NCBI GenBank assembly: GCA_946532115.1
Contig: CAMNBC010000003.1
Coordinates: 1-47,572 of the forward strand
Reading direction: 5' to 3'
Source: an uncultured Treponema sp.
Lineage (GTDB): Bacteria; Spirochaetota; Spirochaetia; Treponematales; Treponemataceae
Length of the DNA: 47,572 nt
The notes beneath the pieces were generated by a model. That model worked only from the letters and a program-made list of their open reading frames with translations, was not told the origin of the DNA and made no database searches. Every line of letters starts with the position of its first letter. Positions within the stretch are counted from its first letter, which is position 1. Positions 18,218 to 25,265 of the stretch are shown one piece after another. The translations under genes and the position numbers were made by a program.

Positions 18218-18242
18218 GGGCTATAATATTGAGGGAGAGCCC
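18218..18242 (-). promoter_or_regulatory. Inverted repeat at the predicted 5' end of the PUR mRNA
   Basis: GGGCT at 18218-18222 and AGCCC at 18238-18242 are complementary arms around a 15-nt loop. The outer arm coincides with the predicted transcription start, so the stem would sit at the very 5' end of the mRNA. It could be an operator, an mRNA-stabilising hairpin or a binding site for the PUR protein itself. The arms are only 5 bp, so chance cannot be excluded. Confidence 0.35.
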
Positions 18243-18244
18243 TT

Positions 18245-18274
18245 ATAATATACGCAAAGAACCTTCCCTTGTAA
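18245..18274 (-). promoter_or_regulatory. Predicted promoter of the PUR-protein/MATE operon
   Basis: Read on the minus strand, TTACAA (18269-18274) and TATTAT (18245-18250) are separated by 18 nt. Transcription would begin near 18238, leaving a leader of about 44 nt before ATG 18194. Confidence 0.5.
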
Positions 18275-18385
18275 TTTTATGAATTGTGTCGCATTTGTTG
18301 CGGTATCTTGTAATTTATCATAAAGAGTAATTTAAATCAATTGATATAGAAGCCTATTGAAGTCTGTTACCAAAATGTAATTTGA

Positions 18386-18414
18386 TTGAAGAACTGTCTC
18401 AAATGTGGTAATTT
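18386..18414 (+). promoter_or_regulatory. Predicted promoter placing the start codon at the transcription start
   Basis: TTGAAG (18386-18391) and TAATTT (18409-18414) are 17 nt apart. The -10 box ends 6 nt before ATG 18421 and there is no ribosome binding site, so the mRNA would be leaderless or nearly so. Confidence 0.45.
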
Positions 18415-18420
18415 TTCATT

Positions 18421-21400
18421 ATGATGAAAAAGAAAATTTGCATGATACTTACTTCGCTTCTGATTTTAAGCTCTCTTTGTGCAGATATAAAAAAATCGGA
18501 TGAGAACAAATTCCGCGGCTGGAAAACTGCGGAAACGGAACATTTCAACTTTATTTACGAAGAAGGAGCCAGGCAAACTGCCCAGGCCTTTGCTTCAATC
18601 GCCGATGATGCCTGGAACAAGGTTTCAAAAATTTATGGTTTTCCTCAGGAAAAAACAAATGTCTATGTTGTTGACCGCATGAATTATGTAAATGCGCTCA
18701 CATATTCAGTTCCCGTGGAACTTATGATGTTTACAACTCCAAATTTCCTGGTAGACTTTCCATTTCGTGATGACTGGCATAAACTTTTCTTCACACATGA
18801 GTTGATACATTCTGCTAACTTTGCCTTTGAAGACCGTCCTGATAAAAAGTTTGTTTCTACTTTGTTTGGTCCGGCGGTTTCTTCTCTTTTTGATTACACC
18901 AATGCATGGTCACTGGAAGGCCTCACAACTGTGCTGGAGACGGAGCTTTTAAATGGGGGCCGTGGACGAAGCCCTTATTTTGAACTTAATTTTAAGGCCG
19001 CAACTCTGGATAATGCTTTTCCTTCTTATAAAGAGATTCAGTGGGGCGGTACAAATTACGTAATCGGCTATCTTATGATGCGTTCCATTGCCGACCGCTG
19101 GGGACTTCATGCAATGGCAGACATTGAGCGTAACCGGCCTTTATATGGAGACTGGGATGATTCTGTAAAACTGGTTACCGGCCAAGAAGCAGAAGATATT
19201 TATAAAGATATGCGGATTTCCCTTGCAAAGCGTTATGCTGATGAACGAAAAATCCCTGAAGGCTTAATTATTTCTCCGCGAATAAAAAATACTTCATATT
19301 ATAAACCGGCATTAGTTTTGGATGATGGTTCAATCATCACCATGCGAAAAACTGATGATGATTATATTTCTATAGTAAAGCTGGATCCTTCTGCAAAAAG
19401 CGGACGCAATAAGCTTAAAAAAACTAAGCCTGAAAAAGATTTGAATACACTTTATCAGGAAACAGTTCTTTTTCGCACTCAAATTATGTACCCTGAATCT
19501 TACACCGCAGATGAAAACTGCAGGGTTTATGTTACTCTTGAAGAAGACAGTCTGGACTCCATGCCGGGGCTGCAGATTGATTTTCCAGTTTATTACTGGA
19601 CTCAAGATGATGGTCTGAAGCGTCTTACAAAAAAAGGCGCATTCTTTCAGCCAAGTGTAAGCAGAGATGGAACTGTTCTTGTTGCAATGCAGCAGAGCGG
19701 GCTTAGAATGAGGCTTGTTCAGATTGATACAAAAAGCGGTGAAGTTAAAACTCTTCTGGAAAATCCGGATTATGACTTTTTGCAGCCTGCAGTAAATGAT
19801 GATGGAACAAAGCTTGCATTTCTTGCCGCCGATGGAACGAGAGCCCGTGTTTGTGTAATGGATTTAGCTTCTTCTGATTTTACTGTGGTTGCAAATGATG
19901 ACGGTTTAATAACGGACCCTGCATATCCTGCATGGAACAGCAGCGGAAATCTCACTTTTACCAGCAACGATAGAGGTCGTCTGGAAGTTTATGAAGTTAC
20001 AGGCTCAGCGGTAAAACCCGTTGTCGCAGATCCGATTGGTGCACTTTGGGCATATCAGGGGGAGCGTGGTGTTTATTACTGGTCACTCTCTTCCAGCGGA
20101 TATGTACTCAAAATGAAACCTGCTTCAGAGTGGGGTAACGTTCCTTCATTTAATGGTCCATCTATGCCAGGCGAGATTATGCATTTTGGAGCCTTGCAGC
20201 GAGACTATCCGGATTTCCATCCCTATGAAGTATCATCAGAAAAAGAAGAGTCTGTTGACCGTCTTAAGGAAGCTGATGACTTAATGAATAAAAGCAGTCG
20301 TAATAAAAAAGAGAAAGAACAAATTGAACCGCTTCCAGTTCTTCCAAAAAAGATTTACCGCCGCCCTCAGGAGCTGCAGGAAAAAGCAGAAAATCTTCCT
20401 GAGCCGGAAACTGAATTAAAAAATGAACGCTCATTTATTCCTTCTTTAACTCCTGTATTGTATTTTCCTTTTATGGATTTTAAGCGCTTTGGTGATGACG
20501 AAAATCCTGCAATGGGTATTGGTGGTGCATATGTCGGAGTTTTTCCGCGACTTCAATATCTGCTTTCTGGCGGAGCTTTCATAGATGCGCTTTATTATCC
20601 AAAAATCAATAATTTTTCTGCTGATATAGAAACCTTATTTCCATTAGGAAACAATATCTTAAGTCTGGGAGTTTTCAGAAGCCTGCAAAATAAAGATTTT
20701 AATAATGAAAAACACTTCAGCGAAATTAATAATTTTGTATTTTTAGATCAAACTTTTTTATATTATAGAATGATGAACTATAAACTGAGGGCTCTGGGAC
20801 TCATAGGAATCGGGCAATACAGTTTAATCCGACATTCGCCGAAAACTTTTGCATTCTATGAAAATGCAGCTGTAGAAAATGATTTCAATGCTCGTTTTGG
20901 AATCAATTATTTGAATATTGAATTAACTGAAGCCTATAAAATTACAGGTTTGCAGCTGAATCTGTTTGGAATTGCAGATTACGATTTCACTTTTGATAAA
21001 CCATATTTTGGACTGGAAGGTCAGTTTGCATATAATCTGGGCCTCTTACCAATTCTCAATCCGGATTTTGGCTTATGGGTTCGTTATACTGATTTTCCAT
21101 CAAATTATACTCCTGTTTACAGTAAAGCCTCTTATACAGACGAGTATCTTGATTGTAAATATCCAGGAAGAATCAGGGCAAAGTTTGGTCTGGGCTTATA
21201 TTATGGCGAAGTATTTGCCGAAACCTGTCTTTCCTTTGGAAAAAACACAGTTGATTACGAAACTCCAGACAGCGGAAACTTTATGAATCTCACCTGGTCA
21301 AACTCTTTTGAATTAGGCTACGCAGTGAATATGGCACAGATTCTTAATCTTGGCCTTACATATCACTTTAATCTTAAAGATGAAAGTACAAACCATTTTA

Positions 21401-21435
21401 AATTCTACTGGTCTATTTCACTTGGCGGACTTTAA
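18421..21435 (+). CDS. Secreted zinc metallopeptidase with beta-propeller and C-terminal beta-barrel-like domain
   Basis: The 1004-residue protein has a signal peptide (MMKKKICMILTSLLILSSLCA). The peptidase part (about 30-260) carries FFTHELIHS with the zinc motif HELIH at 126-130. A Glu follows 36 residues later in WSLEGLTTVLE (E166), the gluzincin arrangement of the peptidase-MA-like families. Residues about 380-560 contain TolB/PD40-like propeller repeats (QPSVSRDGTVLVAM, QPAVNDDGTKLAFLAADG, DPAYPAWNSSGNLTFTSNDRG). A charged Glu/Lys linker leads to the last 330 residues, which alternate aromatic strands and end in FKFYWSISLGGL, like an outer-membrane barrel. An outer-membrane-anchored protease is inferred. 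No ribosome binding site is seen before ATG 18421 or 18424. Confidence 0.8.
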   Translation: MMKKKICMILTSLLILSSLCADIKKSDENKFRGWKTAETEHFNFIYEEGARQTAQAFASIADDAWNKVSKIYGFPQEKTNVYVVDRMNYVNALTYSVPVELMMFTTPNFLVDFPFRDDWHKLFFTHELIHSANFAFEDRPDKKFVSTLFGPAVSSLFDYTNAWSLEGLTTVLETELLNGGRGRSPYFELNFKAATLDNAFPSYKEIQWGGTNYVIGYLMMRSIADRWGLHAMADIERNRPLYGDWDDSVKLVTGQEAEDIYKDMRISLAKRYADERKIPEGLIISPRIKNTSYYKPALVLDDGSIITMRKTDDDYISIVKLDPSAKSGRNKLKKTKPEKDLNTLYQETVLFRTQIMYPESYTADENCRVYVTLEEDSLDSMPGLQIDFPVYYWTQDDGLKRLTKKGAFFQPSVSRDGTVLVAMQQSGLRMRLVQIDTKSGEVKTLLENPDYDFLQPAVNDDGTKLAFLAADGTRARVCVMDLASSDFTVVANDDGLITDPAYPAWNSSGNLTFTSNDRGRLEVYEVTGSAVKPVVADPIGALWAYQGERGVYYWSLSSSGYVLKMKPASEWGNVPSFNGPSMPGEIMHFGALQRDYPDFHPYEVSSEKEESVDRLKEADDLMNKSSRNKKEKEQIEPLPVLPKKIYRRPQELQEKAENLPEPETELKNERSFIPSLTPVLYFPFMDFKRFGDDENPAMGIGGAYVGVFPRLQYLLSGGAFIDALYYPKINNFSADIETLFPLGNNILSLGVFRSLQNKDFNNEKHFSEINNFVFLDQTFLYYRMMNYKLRALGLIGIGQYSLIRHSPKTFAFYENAAVENDFNARFGINYLNIELTEAYKITGLQLNLFGIADYDFTFDKPYFGLEGQFAYNLGLLPILNPDFGLWVRYTDFPSNYTPVYSKASYTDEYLDCKYPGRIRAKFGLGLYYGEVFAETCLSFGKNTVDYETPDSGNFMNLTWSNSFELGYAVNMAQILNLGLTYHFNLKDESTNHFKFYWSISLGGL

Positions 21436-21445
21436 CAGTTAAATA

Positions 21446-21475
21446 AAAAGCGGGAACTGTGAGGCTCCTGCTTTT
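21446..21475. terminator. Bidirectional rho-independent terminator
   Basis: AAAAGCGGGA (21446-21455) pairs with TCCTGCTTTT (21466-21475) except for one G-U-type position, with a 10-nt loop. The A-run on the left becomes a U-run on the minus-strand transcript and the T-run on the right serves the plus strand. It sits between two convergent genes, where a shared terminator is expected. Confidence 0.8.
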
Positions 21476-21476
21476 A

Positions 21477-22625
21477 CTATTTATTAAACTGTGCATTTAT
21501 CTCAGCTACTGCAGAAAGCAGGTCGTCTACCGCTTTATCTGTAGTGTGTGGTCCAAAGCTGAAGCGGACTGCATTTTCGCGGAGTTTTGAATCTACGTGC
21601 ATTGCTTCAAGAACCGGGCGCTTGTTTTTCTTTGCGGAGCAGGCGCTGCCGGTGCTTATTGAGTAGCCCTTTGCGTCCAAGGCGCGGAGCATTACGTTGC
21701 CTGGTATGTTATTGAAGGCTGCCTGAACAACGTATGGCGAGAAAAGCTCTGGTTTTTCGAGGCGGCTTGACGGTACGATTGTACAGCCGGGAAGGGCAGA
21801 AAGCTTTTCTACAAAGCTCTTTGTGCGCTCTGCGTCTGACGCCTTTTGCTTGTTATAATATCGTTCAAGACATTTTGAAAAGGCTACAGCACCAAATACA
21901 TTTTCGGTTCCGCTGCGGATTCCCTTTTCCTGTCCGCCGCCACGTAAAAATGGTTCAATTGCATCTTTCATATAAAGAATGCCGATCCCTCTTGGCCCGC
22001 AGATTTTGTGAGAACTCAAAGCGGCACTGTCTATTCCCTTGTATCCAAGATTAAGATTGATTTTTCCAGCTGCCTGTACACAGTCTACATGGAATTTCGG
22101 ACGGCGTTTACCTTGGCAGGCTTTTGTTATTGCATCTGCAATTTCATAAATCGGCTGGATAACGCCAGTTTCGTTGTTTACTGCCATTATGCAGACAAGC
22201 ACAGTGTCGCCGGTCAAAAGTGAGGTGACCGCTTCCGGTTGGATGATGCCATCACTGTCTGCAGGAATCTGAATAACGTTACAGCCGCAGTTTTTTAATG
22301 CTTCTGACTGTTCGCGGATTGCAGGGTGTTCAATAGAACTGACTAACACAGTTCCTTTCATTGGTTTTGCAAGAACAGAAAGAAGTGGAATCTGGTCACT
22401 TTCTGTTCCGCCGCTTGTAAAGTAAATTGTTTCTGGTTTTACCCCGAGCGCTTTTGCAGCTCTTGTTCTTGCTGCTTCAAAAAGTTCTCGTGCTTTTTTC
22501 CCAACTCCATGGGTACTTGAAGGATTTCCCCAGCAGGAAAAAGTTTCTTCAAGAGATTCTCTTAAAATGTCTTCATCAGCAGGACTTGTTGCTGCCCAGT
22601 CAAAATAATGCTCTTTGTCGCTCAT
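21477..22625 (-). CDS. Cysteine desulfurase (NifS/IscS family)
   Basis: This PLP enzyme takes sulfur from L-cysteine for Fe-S clusters and thio-modifications. Its 382 residues show YFDWAATSP at the N-terminus, TSGGTESDQIPL, and the PLP-lysine segment ALSSHKICGPRGIG. RGGGQEKGIRSGTENV follows, then the loop with the sulfur-carrying Cys, TGSACSAKK, and the closing VRFSFGPHTT. It begins directly after aroB (TAAATG junction), so the two are co-transcribed. No scaffold gene (iscU/nifU) is adjacent, so whether it serves Fe-S assembly or tRNA thiolation is open. Confidence 0.93.
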   Translation of the reverse strand: MSDKEHYFDWAATSPADEDILRESLEETFSCWGNPSSTHGVGKKARELFEAARTRAAKALGVKPETIYFTSGGTESDQIPLLSVLAKPMKGTVLVSSIEHPAIREQSEALKNCGCNVIQIPADSDGIIQPEAVTSLLTGDTVLVCIMAVNNETGVIQPIYEIADAITKACQGKRRPKFHVDCVQAAGKINLNLGYKGIDSAALSSHKICGPRGIGILYMKDAIEPFLRGGGQEKGIRSGTENVFGAVAFSKCLERYYNKQKASDAERTKSFVEKLSALPGCTIVPSSRLEKPELFSPYVVQAAFNNIPGNVMLRALDAKGYSISTGSACSAKKNKRPVLEAMHVDSKLRENAVRFSFGPHTTDKAVDDLLSAVAEINAQFNK

Positions 22626-23750
22626 TTATTTTCCAAGAACAGTTAAAATTTCTTTATCATCAAACTCTTTAATAAAAGTGTCACAAATACTTTTCTGCAT
22701 GATGATTCTGATTTTTTCGTTTTCATTCTTTTTATCTTTGTGCATAACTGCAACAAGTCTTTCTCCAATTGCTCCGCCTTTTATACAGGAAGGAACTGTT
22801 TTATTATCCCAGCCATAAAAATCAAGAATATCAAGAATATCATCTTTATATTTACTTGAGCATAAATCATTATCGTAAGCAAGTTCAGCGGCTCTTCCAA
22901 TTCCCCATGCAACAGCGGCACCGTGAGTAATTGTTCCAAATCCGGCAACAGCTTCCAGAGCATGTCCAAATGTGTGACCGAGATTAAGGTATGCACGAAT
23001 TCCCTGTTCGGTAAAATCTTCTTCAACAATTTTTGCCTTTGCCTGTGCACATCTTGTAATAATGTCAACAAGAGTGTCTGTGTCGCGCGAATTGATTTTT
23101 CCAGCCTGAGACTTGAAAATTTCGTATAGATCTTTATCAAAAAGAAGGGCAGTTTTAAATGCTTCTGCAAGTCCTGAATTATACTGATTATCAGGAAGTG
23201 ATTTTATAAATTCAGGGAAGAAGTAAAGTTTTTCAGCCGGATAGAATGTTCCGATAACATTTTTTACATTATCATAATCGCAGCCTGTTTTACCGCCAAT
23301 TGAGGCATCGACCATTGAAAGAAGTGTAGTTGGAACAAACTGTACCTTTGCACCTCGTTTATAAATTGATGCAGCAAAAGCTGTAATATCAGAAATAACT
23401 CCACCGCCAATTCCTACAAATAAATCTTTACGTGTAAAACCGGCTTCAACGGCAGCTGAAACAATTTGAAGAACTGTTTCAATCGTTTTGTATTTTTCAC
23501 CTGAACCAAGAATCAAAAGAGAATCTTTTCCGTAGACTCCATCATCAAATTTAGAAATAAATGACTTCATGCACTCTAGACTTGCAACAGTTGCATCGGT
23601 TACAAAAAAGCGTCTGCGTTTTTCTTCAGCTTCTTCGCCTTCAAAAAACAGTTGATAAAGATCTGGAGTTCCAGTCATAAAATTGATAATTGATTTGTCT
23701 GTACCAGAATGAAGAGCTGGATACGAAATTGTAAAACTATTTTGATTCAT
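22626..23750 (-). CDS. aroB: 3-Dehydroquinate synthase
   Basis: AroB closes DAHP to 3-dehydroquinate, step two of the shikimate pathway. The 374-residue protein shows the NAD-binding segment FVGIGGGVISDITAFAAS and VPTTLLSMVDASIGGKTG. The metal-ligand Glu is in GLAEAFKTAL, and the two metal His are in LNLGHTFGHALEA and THGAAVAWG. Sugar-phosphate cyclase relatives share this fold, but the segments fit AroB best. No good ribosome binding site precedes ATG 23750. It lies between a small secreted protein and a cysteine desulfurase, with no other shikimate genes nearby. Confidence 0.92.
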   Translation of the reverse strand: MNQNSFTISYPALHSGTDKSIINFMTGTPDLYQLFFEGEEAEEKRRRFFVTDATVASLECMKSFISKFDDGVYGKDSLLILGSGEKYKTIETVLQIVSAAVEAGFTRKDLFVGIGGGVISDITAFAASIYKRGAKVQFVPTTLLSMVDASIGGKTGCDYDNVKNVIGTFYPAEKLYFFPEFIKSLPDNQYNSGLAEAFKTALLFDKDLYEIFKSQAGKINSRDTDTLVDIITRCAQAKAKIVEEDFTEQGIRAYLNLGHTFGHALEAVAGFGTITHGAAVAWGIGRAAELAYDNDLCSSKYKDDILDILDFYGWDNKTVPSCIKGGAIGERLVAVMHKDKKNENEKIRIIMQKSICDTFIKEFDDKEILTVLGK

Positions 23751-23762
23751 AATGAATCTATT

Positions 23763-24377
23763 TTAATATTTTTTATCCATTTCGTTAAGTTCTTTTATGT
23801 TTTTTTCGAGTCTTTCTATTTCGCGGTTCAGCATCTTTTCATAGTTAAGTTCCCCGCTTACAATACGTTCACGTTCATCTTCCCAATTCTGTTTTGCCGT
23901 AATAAACATAAAATTAAAAGAAGCGGCATTTGCTTTTTCGCACCATACTTTGGCTTCCTGCCAGTAATAAAGTCCAGCTTTATAGCAGGTGAGTGCCTTT
24001 TCCATATTTCGAAGATATTCCTCTTTCCAGGGAGCATCATAAAAATAAATGCATTTTTTGTCGTAGGTGCGTCCAAGCCTCAAATGCTGTTCTATGAGTT
24101 TTAAGTTTATATGCATCTGGAAAAGATAGCGGTATTTTTCCCATTCTTTTTCTGTGGTGATTTTAGCGTCGTTAAACTGCGGATTACAGAAATCTGCCTG
24201 AGCTGCTTTTTCAAGCCAGTAAATATTTTCGATGCAGTCATCCGGATACTGCTGGTAATGAACGTGATAAAGCTTGTACCAGTCTTCCTTGAATTTTACC
24301 ATATAGGCAAAAGCAGGCGAAGTGTGAATGAAAATGATTGAGACAAGTAAAATAATTGAAAATAAACGCTTTTTCAC
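23763..24377 (-). CDS. Small secreted helical protein, unknown function
   Basis: The protein has 204 residues. It starts at GTG 24377 with a signal peptide (KKRLFSIILLVSIIFIHTSPAFA, cut before YMVKF). The mature part is helix-rich and aromatic. It has TPR-like stretches (ENIYWLEKAAQADF, NMEKALTCYKAGLYYWQEAKVWCEKA) and ends in a charged coiled-coil-like segment (NREIERLEKNIKELNEMDKKY). I recognise no family. Periplasmic location and a protein-interaction role are inferences. It lies 12 nt upstream of aroB. No ribosome binding site is visible and a -10 box ends 6 nt before the GTG. Confidence 0.65.
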   Translation of the reverse strand: MKKRLFSIILLVSIIFIHTSPAFAYMVKFKEDWYKLYHVHYQQYPDDCIENIYWLEKAAQADFCNPQFNDAKITTEKEWEKYRYLFQMHINLKLIEQHLRLGRTYDKKCIYFYDAPWKEEYLRNMEKALTCYKAGLYYWQEAKVWCEKANAASFNFMFITAKQNWEDERERIVSGELNYEKMLNREIERLEKNIKELNEMDKKY

Positions 24378-24383
24378 AGTGAT

Positions 24384-24411
24384 ATTATCGGAAATATTGG
24401 GAAAATGTTAA
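24384..24411 (-). promoter_or_regulatory. Predicted promoter with start codon at the transcription start
   Basis: On the minus strand TTAACA (24406-24411) and GATAAT (24384-24389) are 16 nt apart. Six nt separate the -10 box from the GTG start at 24377, so the transcript would begin at or near the start codon. Confidence 0.45.
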
Positions 24412-24419
24412 CCACAATG

Positions 24420-24590
24420 AAAAAATCTGATGGGCGAAAGCGAAGGCGGGTACAAAAAACATTATGACAATCTTTGCAGACTTGCATAAAAAACAATAAT
24501 TCATTTTCGAAATGAAAATGAATTATTGTTTACAAAAAAATTGTCATCGGTTTTTTGTACACGCAGTAGCGTACGCCCATCAGATTTTTT
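24420..24590. repeat. 171-bp nested imperfect palindrome between tmk and the secreted-protein gene
   Basis: Four pairs of arms are nested about one centre. The outer 17-bp arms are 24420-24436 and 24574-24590 (perfect). GTACAAAAAAC at 24450-24460 pairs with its complement at 24550-24560. ATGACAAT at 24464-24471 pairs with ATTGTCAT at 24540-24547. The central 18-bp arms are 24491-24508 and 24514-24531 (perfect, 5-nt loop). No protein frame of note lies inside. The right end abuts the tmk stop codon. It may act as a tmk terminator or be a MITE-like non-autonomous element. Confidence 0.85.
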
Positions 24591-25199
24591 TTAGTTTGCA
24601 ATATGTGACCAGATAACTTCAGATATATTTTCAATAGTATCTGCTGCGTTTATCCTGATTATTTTCATGCCAGATTCGGCAGCATTTTTTTCATACTCGC
24701 TGATTACTTTTTCATACTGAGCCGCAATTTTTTTCTGTTTTTCAATTGTCTCATAGATTTCCTTATGTTCACCGCGTGCATTTACACGGCCAAGTGAGAT
24801 TTCTGGATTAATGACAAAATAAAAGAGATATTCCGGGAGTGGAAACGGCGAATTAAGCAGTTTTGGAAGTTCTTCTCCGCATGAAACGCTCTGATATGCC
24901 ATACTTGAAAAGAAGTATCTGTCGCTTACAACGGTTTTTCCGCTTTCGCAAAGTTCTTTTACTCCACCTTTGCCAAAAATGTGTTCACAACGGTCGGCGG
25001 CAAAAAGATATGCGTTTGTTTTTTCATCAACAGAAAAATCACCGCCAAGCATTCTTCTTAAAAAACGGCCTGTTTCGCTGCCCGTAGGTTCAGCTGTTGC
25101 TATAAAACGTGATGAATCACGTTCAATCAGTTTCTTTATCTGCGTAGAGGTTCCGGCCCCGTCAATTCCTTCAAAAACAATAAAATTTTTCAATATCAT
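24591..25199 (-). CDS. tmk: Thymidylate kinase
   Basis: Tmk makes dTDP from dTMP and ATP. The protein has about 202 residues and opens with FIVFEGIDGAGTSTQIKKL. DRYFFSSMAYQ follows, the family's DR(Y/F/H) motif that contacts dTMP, and then a LID-like region rich in charged residues. In the P-loop the usual Lys of GAGKST is Thr (GAGTST; checked in the DNA as ACC). ATG 25199 is preferred because TATAAT on the minus strand ends 7 nt upstream and would exclude ATG 25208. No ribosome binding site is seen. It is divergent from tamB, and its stop codon touches the 171-bp palindrome. Confidence 0.9.
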   Translation of the reverse strand: MILKNFIVFEGIDGAGTSTQIKKLIERDSSRFIATAEPTGSETGRFLRRMLGGDFSVDEKTNAYLFAADRCEHIFGKGGVKELCESGKTVVSDRYFFSSMAYQSVSCGEELPKLLNSPFPLPEYLFYFVINPEISLGRVNARGEHKEIYETIEKQKKIAAQYEKVISEYEKNAAESGMKIIRINAADTIENISEVIWSHIAN

Positions 25200-25206
25200 A
25201 ACTTTC

Positions 25207-25212
25207 ATTATA
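25207..25212 (-). promoter_or_regulatory. Predicted -10 box of tmk
   Basis: TATAAT on the minus strand lies 7 nt from ATG 25199. The -35 position (TAGTAC, 25230-25235) is poor. It implies a leaderless or nearly leaderless tmk mRNA. Confidence 0.4.
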
Positions 25213-25253
25213 AATGGTTGTTTGAATTTGTACTATATAAAGAGCAGAATTTC

Positions 25254-25262
25254 TGTTATAAT
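25254..25262 (+). promoter_or_regulatory. Extended -10 promoter of the tamB-bamA cluster
   Basis: TGTTATAAT gives an extended -10 element (TG at 25254-25255, TATAAT at 25257-25262). No convincing -35 box is seen at 17 nt. The start would fall near 25268-25269, just after ATG 25266 and shortly before ATG 25275. It shares the short divergent region with the tmk promoter. Confidence 0.5.
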
Positions 25263-25265
25263 ATT

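Noticed and set aside
25128..25170. Sequencing error as the cause of the Tmk P-loop Thr
   Set aside because: A Lys-to-Thr change needs a substitution rather than an indel and the frame around it is intact; error cannot be excluded from one sequence but nothing points to it.
25218..25265. N-terminal extension of TamB from 25218
   Set aside because: It covers the divergent promoter region, lacks a ribosome binding site and adds residues before the membrane anchor that look random.
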